A stretch of DNA of 64,000 nucleotides from Bradyrhizobium erythrophlei (GTDB lineage Bacteria > Pseudomonadota > Alphaproteobacteria > Rhizobiales > Xanthobacteraceae), in NCBI RefSeq assembly GCF_900129425.1, contig NZ_LT670817.1, positions 8,150,001 through 8,214,000 on the forward strand, read 5' to 3'. Positions within the stretch are counted from its first letter, which is position 1; each line of letters starts with the position of its first letter. The translations under genes were made by a program, and so were the position numbers. Shown here in pieces: positions 1 to 9,119 of this stretch. The notes under the pieces were generated by a model that saw only the letters and a list, made by a program, of their open reading frames with translations, had not been told where the DNA came from and ran no database searches.

Positions 1-1069
1 CGACGCAGATCACCATGTTCGCCTCGAACACATCGCTGGAGTCGCCGGCGATGTTCGGCGGATCATAGCCTTCGATGCCGATGCCGTGGCCGACATGGCT
101 GCGGTTGTAATGCGGGATGCCTTCCTTCTGAACGGTGTCGACGACCTGCCGGAACAATTCGGAGATCTTCAGGCCGGGCTTGAGAATCTCGTAGGCGCGC
201 TGCACGCCCTTGTAGAGCGCATCGTGATACAACCGCAATTTTGACGAGGGCTCGCCCATGACAGCGATCCGCGAAATATCCGAGCGGTAGTATTGGTAGC
301 GGCAGCCGACATCGAAACGGATCACATCGCCCATTTTCAAGGCCTGGCTGGACGGCTGCACGTTGCTCATGGCGCTGCGGTCGCCGAAGCCGATGCAGCC
401 AGTGACCGGAACGCCGTCGAGCATCGTGGTGCGGCTGTGAAAAACCCGCGCCATCTCGATTTCGGTGATGCCGACCGCAGCGGCGCCCAGCGCCGCCTCG
501 ATCGACTGCTCCGAAATGCTGGCGGCGCGGCGCAACCGGACGATCTCATCCGGCGTCTTGATGGCGCGGACATTTTCCATCAGCGCAAATGCCCGCACGA
601 AGGTAGCGTCCGGAAAAGCTGCGACAAGCTGCTCCATGCATTGCGGCGTGATACCGATCTCATCGATTCCGATCCGTGCCTTGGTGAGGCCGCGCTGATT
701 AATCGCGGCGGCCAGCGCCGCAACCGGGCCGGGATACGCCTCGCTGGAGAACAGCGCGATATGGCGCGCGTCGGCGGCGCTGAGCGCCGCGGTCGAGTCG
801 ACGTCGGTCTTGAAATAGGAATAACGGCGGACGTCCGCGCTGATATCTTGATCGGCGACCAGATCCAGCAGCGACGTGTTGGTCACGACCGCCGTCTCAC
901 CGAGGCCCTTGCGGGGCCGCAGCACATAGGCCTGCGGCCCGCGGCGAACCCACTGCGACATCGCCCAGTAGCCGCTCAGGTAGAGCACGTTTTCCGGGGA
1001 GGTGCCGATCACCGCGTCCAGCGACGCCTTCGCCAGGAACTCGTCGAGCCTCGCTTCGTTCAACAGCAT
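1..1069 (-). CDS. M24-family metallopeptidase-like hydrolase (Xaa-Pro peptidase/creatinase fold), 3' end cut by window
   Basis: Reads leftward from an ATG at 1069 and runs off the left edge, so the C-terminus is missing (about 356 residues visible). The fold is creatinase/prolidase-like: an N-terminal domain with a GYWAMSQWVRRGPQAYVL stretch, then the M24 domain with the metal-ligand motifs FDVG and SDISR and the HVGHGIG histidine region. It is a clear paralogue of the M24 gene at 9119-10324, and the two flank the F420 gene block. M24 proteins may be aminopeptidase P, prolidase or C-N hydrolases such as creatinase, so the substrate cannot be read from sequence. It lies 118 bases after cofD and is probably the last visible gene of the leftward operon. 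Confidence 0.85.
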   Translation of the reverse strand, partial: MLLNEARLDEFLAKASLDAVIGTSPENVLYLSGYWAMSQWVRRGPQAYVLRPRKGLGETAVVTNTSLLDLVADQDISADVRRYSYFKTDVDSTAALSAADARHIALFSSEAYPGPVAALAAAINQRGLTKARIGIDEIGITPQCMEQLVAAFPDATFVRAFALMENVRAIKTPDEIVRLRRAASISEQSIEAALGAAAVGITEIEMARVFHSRTTMLDGVPVTGCIGFGDRSAMSNVQPSSQALKMGDVIRFDVGCRYQYYRSDISRIAVMGEPSSKLRLYHDALYKGVQRAYEILKPGLKISELFRQVVDTVQKEGIPHYNRSHVGHGIGIEGYDPPNIAGDSSDVFEANMVICV

Positions 1070-1187
1070 GTCTTGGGGCCTGTGCAAATATCGGTACAGT
1101 GTTTCAATTACTGTCGCAACTTCCGGCGTGCGAGTCAACGCCGCTTGATGCAGCGGCACGTCGTTCAGCCGGAATGCGGACCGCGCA

Positions 1188-2174
1188 TCAGTGCCTGGAC
1201 AGCCGTTCGGCGAAGGCAAGCGACTCTCGCGCCAGCGCGACGCGCGACGGCAGGTCGGTCATCAGCGTCGGCGCGGCGTGCACGCGGGCCGCGATGCCCT
1301 CGACGTCGGCGGCGTCGCCGCTGTCGATCAGCAGGCCATCGAGCAGGCCGGCATAGTGTTTCGCAATCGAGGCGGAGGTGGTCTCGATCTTCAATTCATT
1401 CATGATCTTTGCAGTCGGCCCCTTGACGGCGCGGCCTCCGATGATCGGAGAAACTGCCACAACGGGGGCTCCGCTGCGGGTCATGGCATCGCGAAGACCC
1501 GCGACCGCCAGAATCGGATCGATGCTGAGATAGGGATTCGACGGGCAGATGATGATGGCGCCCAGTTGAGGTGATGACAGCGCCGCGCTCACCGACGGGT
1601 TCAACCGCGCAGTGTCGGCGCCCTCGAACGAAATACCCTTCACGACCGGTTCGCAGCGGCGCTCGACAAAATAGCGCTGGAAATCCAGCACGCCGGCGTC
1701 GGTCGCGACCTTGGTACGCAGCTTGTCGTCGGTGACCGGCAGCAGGCGGGGCGCAATTCCCAGCGTGCTGGCGATGCCTGCGATGACCTCGGTCAGGGTC
1801 TCGCCGGCGGCGAGACGCTGCGTCCGCTCGACATGAAGTGCGAGATCGCGGTCGCCGAGCGCGAACCAGCATTCGCCGCCGAGCTGTTTGGTCGCCGCCA
1901 TGAAATTCCAGGTCTCATCGGCGCGGCCCCAGCCGCGAACCTCGTCGCTCAGCCCGCCCAGCGTATAGATCACGGTATCGAGGTCGGGGCAGATCCGCAG
2001 ACCCATATGGTCGAAGTCGTCGGCGACGTTGATGACGACGCTCAGCCTGTCTCCGAGCAGTTGTTGCAGGCCCAGCGCGAGCTTGGCGCCGCCGACGCCC
2101 CCACAGATCGCGACGACGTTTTTCGACGGATTGAAGGCAGCATCCGGCACCGGCATCTTTGCGTCCCCGGTCAA
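1188..2174 (-). CDS. cofD: CofD/FbiA, phospho-lactate (or phosphoglycerate) transferase of F420 biosynthesis
   Basis: CofD joins the phosphorylated side-chain precursor, carried as an LPPG-type nucleotide donor, to the deazaflavin Fo, giving F420-0. The 328-residue protein has the family signature CGGVGGAKLALGL near residue 24, the Fo-binding segment ADDFDHMGLRICPDLDTV, and PSNPYLSIDPIL in the second half. The length fits the family. Its start overlaps the end of cofE by 4 bases (ATGA), so the two are translationally coupled. The nucleotidyltransferase cofC that makes its substrate is not in this window. In proteobacteria the donor may be 3-phosphoglycerate rather than phospholactate; sequence alone does not decide this. 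Confidence 0.95.
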   Translation of the reverse strand: MTGDAKMPVPDAAFNPSKNVVAICGGVGGAKLALGLQQLLGDRLSVVINVADDFDHMGLRICPDLDTVIYTLGGLSDEVRGWGRADETWNFMAATKQLGGECWFALGDRDLALHVERTQRLAAGETLTEVIAGIASTLGIAPRLLPVTDDKLRTKVATDAGVLDFQRYFVERRCEPVVKGISFEGADTARLNPSVSAALSSPQLGAIIICPSNPYLSIDPILAVAGLRDAMTRSGAPVVAVSPIIGGRAVKGPTAKIMNELKIETTSASIAKHYAGLLDGLLIDSGDAADVEGIAARVHAAPTLMTDLPSRVALARESLAFAERLSRH

Positions 2175-2938
2175 CGAAACATATCCATGTTCTTGGGACG
2201 GATCAGCGCAGCCGCGTCGTTCTCCGGTGCGCGGTTCCGGAAGCCACGAACGTGGACGATCGGCGTGCCTTCGGCGCCCTGCCCCATCACCAGCGATGCG
2301 GCGGCAGCCAGCTCATCGCCGACAGCGACTTCCGTCACCTTCATCAACCGTCCGAACAGGTCGGGCGATCCGATCAGGTTTTGCAGCGAGGAGATGCCGG
2401 CGGCTCCCAGCGCGACGCCGACCACCCCGTTACGCCATGCCCGGCCGAAACTGTCATTGATGATGACGCCCACCGAAACCGCAAAACTCCGATCGAGCGT
2501 CGCTTTGATCTCGCGGCACGTTTTGTCGGGATCGACCGGCAGCAGCAGCACCCGCTCCGAGCCCTCGCCGTGCGCGATGTTCGATTCGTCGATCCCGGCA
2601 TTGGCCATCACAAAGCCGAGCCGATGCGCGACGATGATCACGTTCTTCCTGGTACGCAGCACTTCCGACGATTCTGACAGCACGGCTTCGAGGTGCCGCG
2701 CGTCCTTGCCTGTCACCTCAGCCAGTTCCTGCGCCTTGACGGACGGCACGATCTGCCCCAGATCGACATAGCGGTTCTCCGACTTCGAGACGATCTTCTG
2801 GGCGATCACGATGACGTCGCCGTCCTGCAGTGTGATCCCCGCGTCCGCCAGTCCGACCTTGATGATTGCGCAGACATCGTCGCCCGGCTGCACCAGCGGG
2901 ATATTCGGTAGCGCGGTGTAGGTAATCGACCTGGTCAT
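2171..2938 (-). CDS. cofE: CofE, coenzyme F420-0:L-glutamate ligase
   Basis: CofE adds one or more glutamates to F420-0 using GTP and divalent metal. The 255-residue protein carries the family landmarks LQDGDVIVIAQKIVSKSE near residue 40 and INDSFGRAWRNGVVGVALG near residue 160. It corresponds to the N-terminal ligase half of actinobacterial FbiB; the C-terminal FMN-reductase half (dehydro-F420 reductase) is absent, as in archaeal CofE. It sits between the M20 hydrolase gene (69-base gap) and cofD (4-base overlap). The number of glutamates added cannot be predicted. Confidence 0.95.
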   Translation of the reverse strand: MTRSITYTALPNIPLVQPGDDVCAIIKVGLADAGITLQDGDVIVIAQKIVSKSENRYVDLGQIVPSVKAQELAEVTGKDARHLEAVLSESSEVLRTRKNVIIVAHRLGFVMANAGIDESNIAHGEGSERVLLLPVDPDKTCREIKATLDRSFAVSVGVIINDSFGRAWRNGVVGVALGAAGISSLQNLIGSPDLFGRLMKVTEVAVGDELAAAASLVMGQGAEGTPIVHVRGFRNRAPENDAAALIRPKNMDMFR

Positions 2939-3007
2939 CAGCGGACTCCTGGGGCGGATTCCCTCCCTATAGACGCGCCAGGGCCGAAGATCAAAAGCCG
3001 GGCAAGG

Positions 3008-4258
3008 CTATTTGGTCCGCTTCACGGTGCTGCAGACCTCAATGGCGATATTGGCATAGATTTCGGCGGTGCGGACCATGTCGTCCACCGTCATCGATTG
3101 GCCCTTGAAGTTGCGCGGCGGTCCATAGGTAATCGAAGGAATACCCATTTCGTTGAAGATCGAAACGTCGCGCCACATGCTGGAGATCACCGGCGCGGCC
3201 AGTTGCAGTTCGGTGCCGAAACTCGCCGCATGGGATTTCTTCAGTCCTTCCAGCAGCACGCCGGTGTCGCCGGCCTCGTAAGAGCGGCGATAGACGAACA
3301 GTTCGACCTCGCCGGGAATGTCCTGTGCCTTGAGCAGATCCAGCAATTCGCGGCGGATCGCCAGCGGGTCCGACACCGGCGTCAGCCGGCAATCGAGATA
3401 GACCGCGCAGAGTTCGGAGGTGCGCGTGACGTGGTAGGGATTGCCGCCGCGGATCGCGCCGACCACCGCCTTCGGAACGATGACGCCGTCCTTGCAGCGG
3501 TAGACGAAACGCTGTTCGTATTGGCGCGCCCATTCCTGCAGCCGCGGTACAAACAGCGCCGCGCGGATGATGGCGTTGGGATGATGGACGTCGACTTCTG
3601 CGTTCGGCACGAACGGCGTGTAGAGCTGCGGATCGCCGTGCACGACGATCTTGAAGAACGCCTTGCCGGCCTCGATGGCGGCATAGCCGAAATCGGTGCA
3701 TTCGGCGACCAGGGCGTAATCCGCGACCCCGCCGTGCTGGATCAGATAGCGGGTGCCGACTTCCTTGCTGAGATATTTTGGTGCCTCGAATTCATCGACG
3801 GCCTCGTAGCCGATCTCGCCGGGCACCGCGGACAGCAGCAAATCGCCGCGCAGCCGGATGCCCGAGGCCTTCAACGCCTTGGCGGCGATCAAGAAAGCCG
3901 CCATCGGTCCCTTGTCGTTGACAATGCCTTCGCCGAACAAGGTATCGCCCTCACGCCAGGCGCCGTGGTTGATGCCTTCTTCGGGTGCCCGGATGCTCCA
4001 GCGATCCTCCTTGCTACGGCCGGTATCGAGGTGGCTGTTGAAGATCAGGCTGTAGCCGTCGCCTTCGCCGGGCAGCGTACCCAGCACGTTGAAGCGTTCC
4101 GGCATCATGCCGATCTTGCGCGGCTTGAAACCCTCCCGCTTCATCCAGTCGAGGACGTAGTCGCCGACCTCGGCTTCCTGACCGGCCGGGCTCTCGATGT
4201 TGCACAGCGCCAGTGCGAGATCGACGAGTTCGTCACGATTGATCTTGATGCTCACCAA
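3008..4258 (-). CDS. M20-family amidohydrolase/peptidase (ArgE/DapE/carbamoylase superfamily)
   Basis: A 416-residue zinc hydrolase of the M20 superfamily, which includes deacetylases, dipeptidases and N-carbamoyl-amino-acid hydrolases. Visible metal and catalytic positions are H76-x-D78 in NSHLDTG, D115 in GIVNDKGP, E148 in VPGEIG, and an E/D cluster in VAECTDFG. The C-terminal region reads YGPPRNFKGQSMTVDD, where most family members have a GPG...H segment supplying the last metal ligand; no histidine is obvious there. It lies between cofGH (22-base gap) and cofE inside the F420 operon, so it probably cleaves an amide intermediate of the pathway. The substrate is unknown. Confidence 0.85.
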   Translation of the reverse strand: MVSIKINRDELVDLALALCNIESPAGQEAEVGDYVLDWMKREGFKPRKIGMMPERFNVLGTLPGEGDGYSLIFNSHLDTGRSKEDRWSIRAPEEGINHGAWREGDTLFGEGIVNDKGPMAAFLIAAKALKASGIRLRGDLLLSAVPGEIGYEAVDEFEAPKYLSKEVGTRYLIQHGGVADYALVAECTDFGYAAIEAGKAFFKIVVHGDPQLYTPFVPNAEVDVHHPNAIIRAALFVPRLQEWARQYEQRFVYRCKDGVIVPKAVVGAIRGGNPYHVTRTSELCAVYLDCRLTPVSDPLAIRRELLDLLKAQDIPGEVELFVYRRSYEAGDTGVLLEGLKKSHAASFGTELQLAAPVISSMWRDVSIFNEMGIPSITYGPPRNFKGQSMTVDDMVRTAEIYANIAIEVCSTVKRTK

Positions 4259-4280
4259 AACCGCCTGTCTTCCGGTCGCT

Positions 4281-6668
4281 CTACGATACGTTTTCCACGT
4301 GTTTCCGCTTGGCGGAGAACGGCGTCATTACCATGTCGGTCAGCGGCGCCGCGCCAAAACTCGCCTCCTGGCGCTCTTTCGGCACCTGCTGATAGAGCGT
4401 GGTGCGCTGTTCGAATCGCCGTCCCAGCGATCTGATCACCGCTTCCATCTGCTCGGGCGCGAATTCCTGCCCATGCTGGGTGCCGGCGGCGCGAGAGATG
4501 CTCTCGTTCATCAGGGTGCCGCCGAGATCGTTGACGCCGCCCTGCAGAAGCGCCGTGACGCCTTGCTCGCCAAGCTTGACCCATGACGCCTGGATGTTGG
4601 TGATCAGCGGGTTCAGCACCAGCCGGGACACCGCATGCATCAGGCGAACCTCGCGCCAGGTCGGGCCGATGCGAGATTGTCCACGCAGCGACATTGGCGC
4701 TTCCATGTGCACGAACGGCAGCGGCACGAATTCGGTGATGCCGCCGGTGCGCTCCTGCAGATCGCGCAAATGCAGCAGGTGCTTCGCCCAGCTCTCGTAA
4801 TGCTCGACATGGCCGAACATGATCGTCGAGGTGGTGCGCAGGCCCACTTCATGGGCGGTACCGATCACGTTGAGCCATTCCTCGGTGTTGAGCTTGTCCG
4901 GACAGATGAAGGCCCGAACCTCGTCGTCGAGGATTTCCGCCGCGGTACCGGGCAACGAACCCAGCCCGGCATCACGCAGCATTTCCAGATACCGGCGCAC
5001 CGGGATATCCAGCGTCGCCGCGCCCTGCGCGACTTCAAGCGGCGAGAAGGCGTGGACATGCATGCCCGGCACTTCGTCCTTCACCGCGCGCAGCAGTTCC
5101 AGATAGGTGTCTCCGGTATAGCGCGGATTGATGCCGCCCTGCATGCAGACTTCGGTGGCGCCGCGATTCCACGCCTCGCGGGCGCGCCGCGCCACTTCCT
5201 CGAGCGCCAGGTCATAGGGCTTGCCGCGCAGCTGCTCGTGCATCTTGCCCTTGGAGAAAGCGCAAAAGCTGCACTGATAGCTGCAGACGTTGGTGTAGTT
5301 GATGTTGCGGTTGACGACATAGCGGACCAGATCGCCGCTCGCCTGGGATCGCAGGGTATCGGCGGCCAAGCAGATCGCATCGACATCGCCGGCCCGGGCC
5401 TTGAACAGCGTGGTGACTTCGGATTCCGTGAGCCGCGATCCGGCCGCCGCCCGCGACAGCAAGGCGTCGATGCCGACATTGACCCGCGGACGGCGCGGCG
5501 CCAACGGCAACGGCTCCAGCGAACCTGGCATCCAGTCGTCCTCGCGCACAAACCCATCCGCGTCCACGGCGCGGAGCACCCTGGTTGCCAGCTGCTTGTC
5601 GAGCCATATCGCGGAACCGGCGACGTAAGCCGGATAGACCGCGAGGCGCTGCTGCAGCGAGAAGCCGGCGCGTTCGGTAGCGGATTCGAGCTTCGCGAGA
5701 TCGGGCCAGGGTGCTTCGGGATTGACGTGGTCCGCCGTGACCGGAGAGATGCCGCCCCAATCGTTGATCCCCGCTTCCAGCAACCGCGGAAATGCGTCGT
5801 AGCTGAGATTGGGCGGCACCTGGATGTTCATTGTCGCGCCGAACACCAGCCGCGTCGCCGCCGCGGTCCAGAGCAGATCGTCAAGATCCGGCTCATCGCA
5901 GCCGGCGAAGCGGGTGCCCGGCTTGGCGCGGAAATTCTGCACGATGATTTCCTGCAGGTGACCGTATTGGTCGTGCAGGTCCTTCAGCGCGAGCAGCGAC
6001 TGAATTCGCTCCAGCCGCGTCTCGCCGATGCCGATCAGGATGCCCGAGGTGAACGGCACGCGCTGGCGGCCGGCGGCTGCGATCATCTCCACGCGCAGCT
6101 GCGGATCCTTGTCGGGCGAGCCGAAATGCGCGCCACCGCGTTCGCCGAGTCGCGGCGAAATCGTCTCCAGCATAATGCCCTGGGAGACGCTGACCTTGCG
6201 CAACCGTGCGATTTCCGGTTCGGTCATCACGCCGGCATTGATATGCGGCAGCAAGCCGGTTTCCTTCAGGATCAGGGCGCAGACCGATTCCAGATAGTCC
6301 ACGGTGCTGTCGAAACCGAGTTCGGCAAGAGCGTCACGGGCGGCGGTGTAGCGGAGTTCCGGCTTGTCGCCGAGGGTGAACAGCGCTTCGTGGCAGCCGG
6401 CCTTTTCGCCGGCGCGCGCGATCGCCAGCACGTCCTCAGGCGACAGATAGGGTTTTGCGACCTCGCGCGGCGCTTTTGCGAAGGTGCAATAGCCGCAGAC
6501 ATCGCGGCAAAGATGTGTGAGCGGAATGAACACTTTTCGCGAGTAGCTGATCGCGGTGCCATGACCACTACGGCGCAGATCCTGTGCACGCTGAAACAGC
6601 TCGGAAAGCGGCATCGTTTGCAGCGAGGCCAGAAGCTTTTCGGGCGAAGCATGCGCAAGCGTATTCAT
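4281..6668 (-). CDS. cofGH: CofG-CofH fusion (FbiC), Fo synthase
   Basis: A 795-residue fusion of two radical-SAM enzymes that build the deazaflavin chromophore Fo from tyrosine and a ribityl-diaminouracil. The N-terminal half is CofG, with its 4Fe-4S cysteines C54, C58 and C61 (CRDVCGYC). The C-terminal half is CofH, with C462, C466 and C469 (CSYQCSFC) followed by AFSKG. The fused form is the arrangement known as FbiC in actinobacteria, whereas archaea usually encode two proteins. The ATG at 6668 follows the stop of the small upstream ORF with no spacer. This is the committed step of F420 synthesis, so the operon can make the chromophore. Confidence 0.97.
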   Translation of the reverse strand: MNTLAHASPEKLLASLQTMPLSELFQRAQDLRRSGHGTAISYSRKVFIPLTHLCRDVCGYCTFAKAPREVAKPYLSPEDVLAIARAGEKAGCHEALFTLGDKPELRYTAARDALAELGFDSTVDYLESVCALILKETGLLPHINAGVMTEPEIARLRKVSVSQGIMLETISPRLGERGGAHFGSPDKDPQLRVEMIAAAGRQRVPFTSGILIGIGETRLERIQSLLALKDLHDQYGHLQEIIVQNFRAKPGTRFAGCDEPDLDDLLWTAAATRLVFGATMNIQVPPNLSYDAFPRLLEAGINDWGGISPVTADHVNPEAPWPDLAKLESATERAGFSLQQRLAVYPAYVAGSAIWLDKQLATRVLRAVDADGFVREDDWMPGSLEPLPLAPRRPRVNVGIDALLSRAAAGSRLTESEVTTLFKARAGDVDAICLAADTLRSQASGDLVRYVVNRNINYTNVCSYQCSFCAFSKGKMHEQLRGKPYDLALEEVARRAREAWNRGATEVCMQGGINPRYTGDTYLELLRAVKDEVPGMHVHAFSPLEVAQGAATLDIPVRRYLEMLRDAGLGSLPGTAAEILDDEVRAFICPDKLNTEEWLNVIGTAHEVGLRTTSTIMFGHVEHYESWAKHLLHLRDLQERTGGITEFVPLPFVHMEAPMSLRGQSRIGPTWREVRLMHAVSRLVLNPLITNIQASWVKLGEQGVTALLQGGVNDLGGTLMNESISRAAGTQHGQEFAPEQMEAVIRSLGRRFEQRTTLYQQVPKERQEASFGAAPLTDMVMTPFSAKRKHVENVS

Positions 6669-6803
6669 CTACTCTTTCCTCACCGCGACGGCCGCACCAG
6701 GCAGAAAGCCATCCTGTCCACCAATCGCCGAATACGCTTCCGGGGCGACTTTGCAATCCATGCATGGACCGGGGCTGATATGCATTGTCACTTCGACGCC
6801 CAT
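6669..6803 (-). CDS. 44-residue ORF coupled to cofGH
   Basis: The ATG at 6803 overlaps the stop of the upstream LLM gene (TGATG), and the stop TAG at 6671-6669 directly abuts the cofGH start, so the ORF fills the gap exactly. The 44-residue product has a CMDC motif near residues 14-17, a low-charge middle and a basic-acidic end (VRKE). I do not recognise the family. The packing suggests a translated small protein or a coupling peptide. Because the upstream gene is frameshifted, it could also be merely open sequence retained for coupling. Confidence 0.5.
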   Translation of the reverse strand: MGVEVTMHISPGPCMDCKVAPEAYSAIGGQDGFLPGAAVAVRKE

Positions 6804-7811
6804 CACTTCGCGGCCACCTTGGTCATAACGTCGGTGGCGAACCACTCGACCTGCTCGTTCATTCCGGCCACCGAGTTCGCGGGGAACATCAGGGCGCTGC
6901 AATGATCGACGCCAATAGCACGCAACTTGTCGATTTTCTCGAGAATCACGTCGGGCGACCCGACCAGATTGGCAACGACCTGATGGCTGAGATCGCGGCC
7001 GGTGTAGGAAAGCGACACCCGGTGCGCGACCAGCCCGCTTTCCATATAGCGCTTTTCCGCGGCCTCGAGGGTCTTGTCGACAGTCACCGAGAATTGCGGT
7101 GCGATCGATGTCGCCGGGGTTGCGGCCAACCTCGAGGGCACGCGCCTTGAGAGTTGCGATGCGCTCTTCCATTTCCTTCAGGGGCCGCCAGCCCGGCAAC
7201 CAGCCCTGGCCATAGCGCGCGGCACGCTCGAGCGCTTCCATATTATGGCCGCCGACATAGAGCGGAAACGGCTGTGCCCGGCTCTTCGGAAACATCTCCA
7301 GGTCCTTGAAGGTGTAATATTTGCCTTCGTAGCTGCAGCGCGCCTCGTTGAACAGCAACTGCAACGCTTCCAGCCCTTCATCCATCATGTCGCCGCGGCG
7401 CGCCTTCTCGACGCGAGAACCGCCCCACGCCAGGAATTCCTCGCGATAGGCGCCGAGACCCACCGCCATGATGAAGCGTCCGTTGCTCATCTGGTCCAGC
7501 GTGATCGCCTGCTTGGCAAGATAGACCGGATCGCGCATCGGCAACACCGTCAGCGCCGTGCCGAGCTTGAGCCTGGTGGTGACGGCTCCGATCGCAGCCA
7601 GCACCATCATCGGCTCGTAGAAATTCGGCGGCTTCCCCGGGAAAAGATCGCGCACATAATCCTGCGTGGTGACGTGGTCATTGCCCCACACGGAATCATA
7701 GCCGAGCCGTTCGCACAATTTTCCCTGTGCGATAAAATCCTCCGGACCGGCGAACGGGACGGGATACATCACGCCTTCGAACCCGGTCGAAAGACACACG
7801 CTGAATTTCAT
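6803..7811 (-). pseudogene. LLM-class (F420-dependent-type) oxidoreductase, interrupted by a frameshift
   Basis: The N-terminal about 235 residues read well from the ATG at 7811: an LLM TIM-barrel start, then LGYDSVWGNDHVTTQ and VGLGAYREEF, very like the intact paralogue at 17865-18878. Near 7103-7110 the frame breaks after the residues GRNPGDI. The homologous continuation (IAPQFSVTV onwards, matching VAPQYIVHA in the paralogue) is in another frame and ends at 6803. The span is 1009 bases, one more than a multiple of three, so one inserted or two deleted bases would explain it. Either the gene is newly inactivated or the assembly has an error. Repaired length would be about 336 residues, against 337 in the paralogue. 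LLM enzymes of this type often use F420H2 as hydride donor. Confidence 0.75.
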
Positions 7812-7862
7812 CGTTTTCTCTCGGGCTGTTACGCCATTCAGCGAGACGCTGGCGCGTTGTTG

Positions 7863-9119
7863 CTAGTGAGGAAAAATCCTCGCGGCTTTCAGCGCCGCGA
7901 CCGCGCCGTTGAAATCTGTCGGAACGGTCAGCAGATCTTTCTGCAAGGAGGCTGTCGTTGCCGGATCTTTGAGGCCGCTGGCCGTCAGCAGCGACACCAC
8001 GGTTTCCTGCGCGCCGATCCGGCCGGCCTGCGCCAGTTGCTCGACCGCCGCGAGGCCCGCGGCCGAGGACGCTTCGACGAAAAGACCCTCGCCGCTGGCC
8101 AGCGTCTGCTGCCAGCGCATCATTTCGTCATTGCCGATGGTCAGCGCGGTACCGCCGGAACGGCGAACGATATCCAGCGCCTGATAGGTGCCGCGGGTGG
8201 CGCCGATCGAGACCGCGACGGTCTCGTAATTCTTCCGCACGTCCGGCGGCGTATCGCTGCCGTCGGCCAATGCCGCGCCGATCGATCCGTAGACTTCCGC
8301 CGCGACCATCCGCGGCATCCGGCCGGTCCAGCCGAACGCCATCATGTCCTCGAAGCCCCGCCACATCCCGAGCAGCGCGTCGCCATAGCACACCGGCACC
8401 ACGCACCAGTCCGGCACGTTCCAGTCCATCTGCTCGGCGATCTCATAGGCCAGCGTCTTGTAACCTTCGATGCCGTAGGGGTTGCTGCCGACGACGGGGC
8501 CGAAGAACGGCGAGGTTGGAAACCATCCATATTGGCGGACCGCGTGCTCCATCAGGGTCCAGCGATCGGCCTTGTTTTCGCAGGCGATGACTGTCGCGCC
8601 GTAGGCACGCATCTGCGTCAGCATCGGGCCGGTGGTGCCCTTGAAGGTAAAGATGACGCAGCGCAGCCCGGCCTTTGCCGAATAGGCCGCCGCCGCCGCG
8701 CCGGCATTTCCGGACGAACTCGACACGATCACCTTGGCGCCCATTTTCTTCGCCGAGGATACCGCCATGCAGGCGAGCCGGTCCTTGAACGACCAGGTCG
8801 GATTGCGCGTCTCGTCCTTGCCGAACAGATTGGCGACCCCGATGCCGCCGCCGGCCCGATCAAGGCGATGCAACGGCGAGCCGCCCTCGCCGAGGCTGAC
8901 GCCGTCGGCCCGATCAACCGGAAGCAGATCGCCATAGCGCCACATGCCGCGCTCGGCATCCGCCGCCGGCTTGGCGCGCGCCGTGCGCAGGGCCCCGTCG
9001 TACATCACCATCAGGTTGCTGCGCGCAACCGGCCGGCACGCCGGGCAATCTTCGGCAAAATGATCCGCCGGATAGCGCGCGCCGCATCGAACGCATTGGA
9101 GGCCGAGGACGGTTGCCAT
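7863..9119 (-). CDS. PLP-dependent threonine-synthase-like lyase with N-terminal zinc ribbon
   Basis: A 418-residue fold-type II PLP enzyme. An N-terminal zinc-ribbon-like pair of cysteine knuckles (C9/C12 and C25/C28) is typical of one threonine synthase subgroup. The PLP lysine lies in NPTWSFKDRLA and the phosphate loop in SSSSGNAGAA. Family members catalyse beta- or gamma-elimination or replacement on amino acids (threonine synthase, diaminopropionate ammonia-lyase and relatives). The location inside an F420/hydrolase operon argues for a catabolic ammonia-lyase rather than threonine biosynthesis, but this is inference. Its ATG overlaps the stop of the upstream M24 gene (TGATG), so the two are coupled. 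Confidence 0.85.
   Translation of the reverse strand: MATVLGLQCVRCGARYPADHFAEDCPACRPVARSNLMVMYDGALRTARAKPAADAERGMWRYGDLLPVDRADGVSLGEGGSPLHRLDRAGGGIGVANLFGKDETRNPTWSFKDRLACMAVSSAKKMGAKVIVSSSSGNAGAAAAAYSAKAGLRCVIFTFKGTTGPMLTQMRAYGATVIACENKADRWTLMEHAVRQYGWFPTSPFFGPVVGSNPYGIEGYKTLAYEIAEQMDWNVPDWCVVPVCYGDALLGMWRGFEDMMAFGWTGRMPRMVAAEVYGSIGAALADGSDTPPDVRKNYETVAVSIGATRGTYQALDIVRRSGGTALTIGNDEMMRWQQTLASGEGLFVEASSAAGLAAVEQLAQAGRIGAQETVVSLLTASGLKDPATTASLQKDLLTVPTDFNGAVAALKAARIFPH

Noticed and set aside
4635..6905. 756-codon plus-strand frame opposite cofGH
   Set aside because: Long antisense frames are expected in high-GC coding DNA; cofGH has complete radical-SAM motifs on the other strand.
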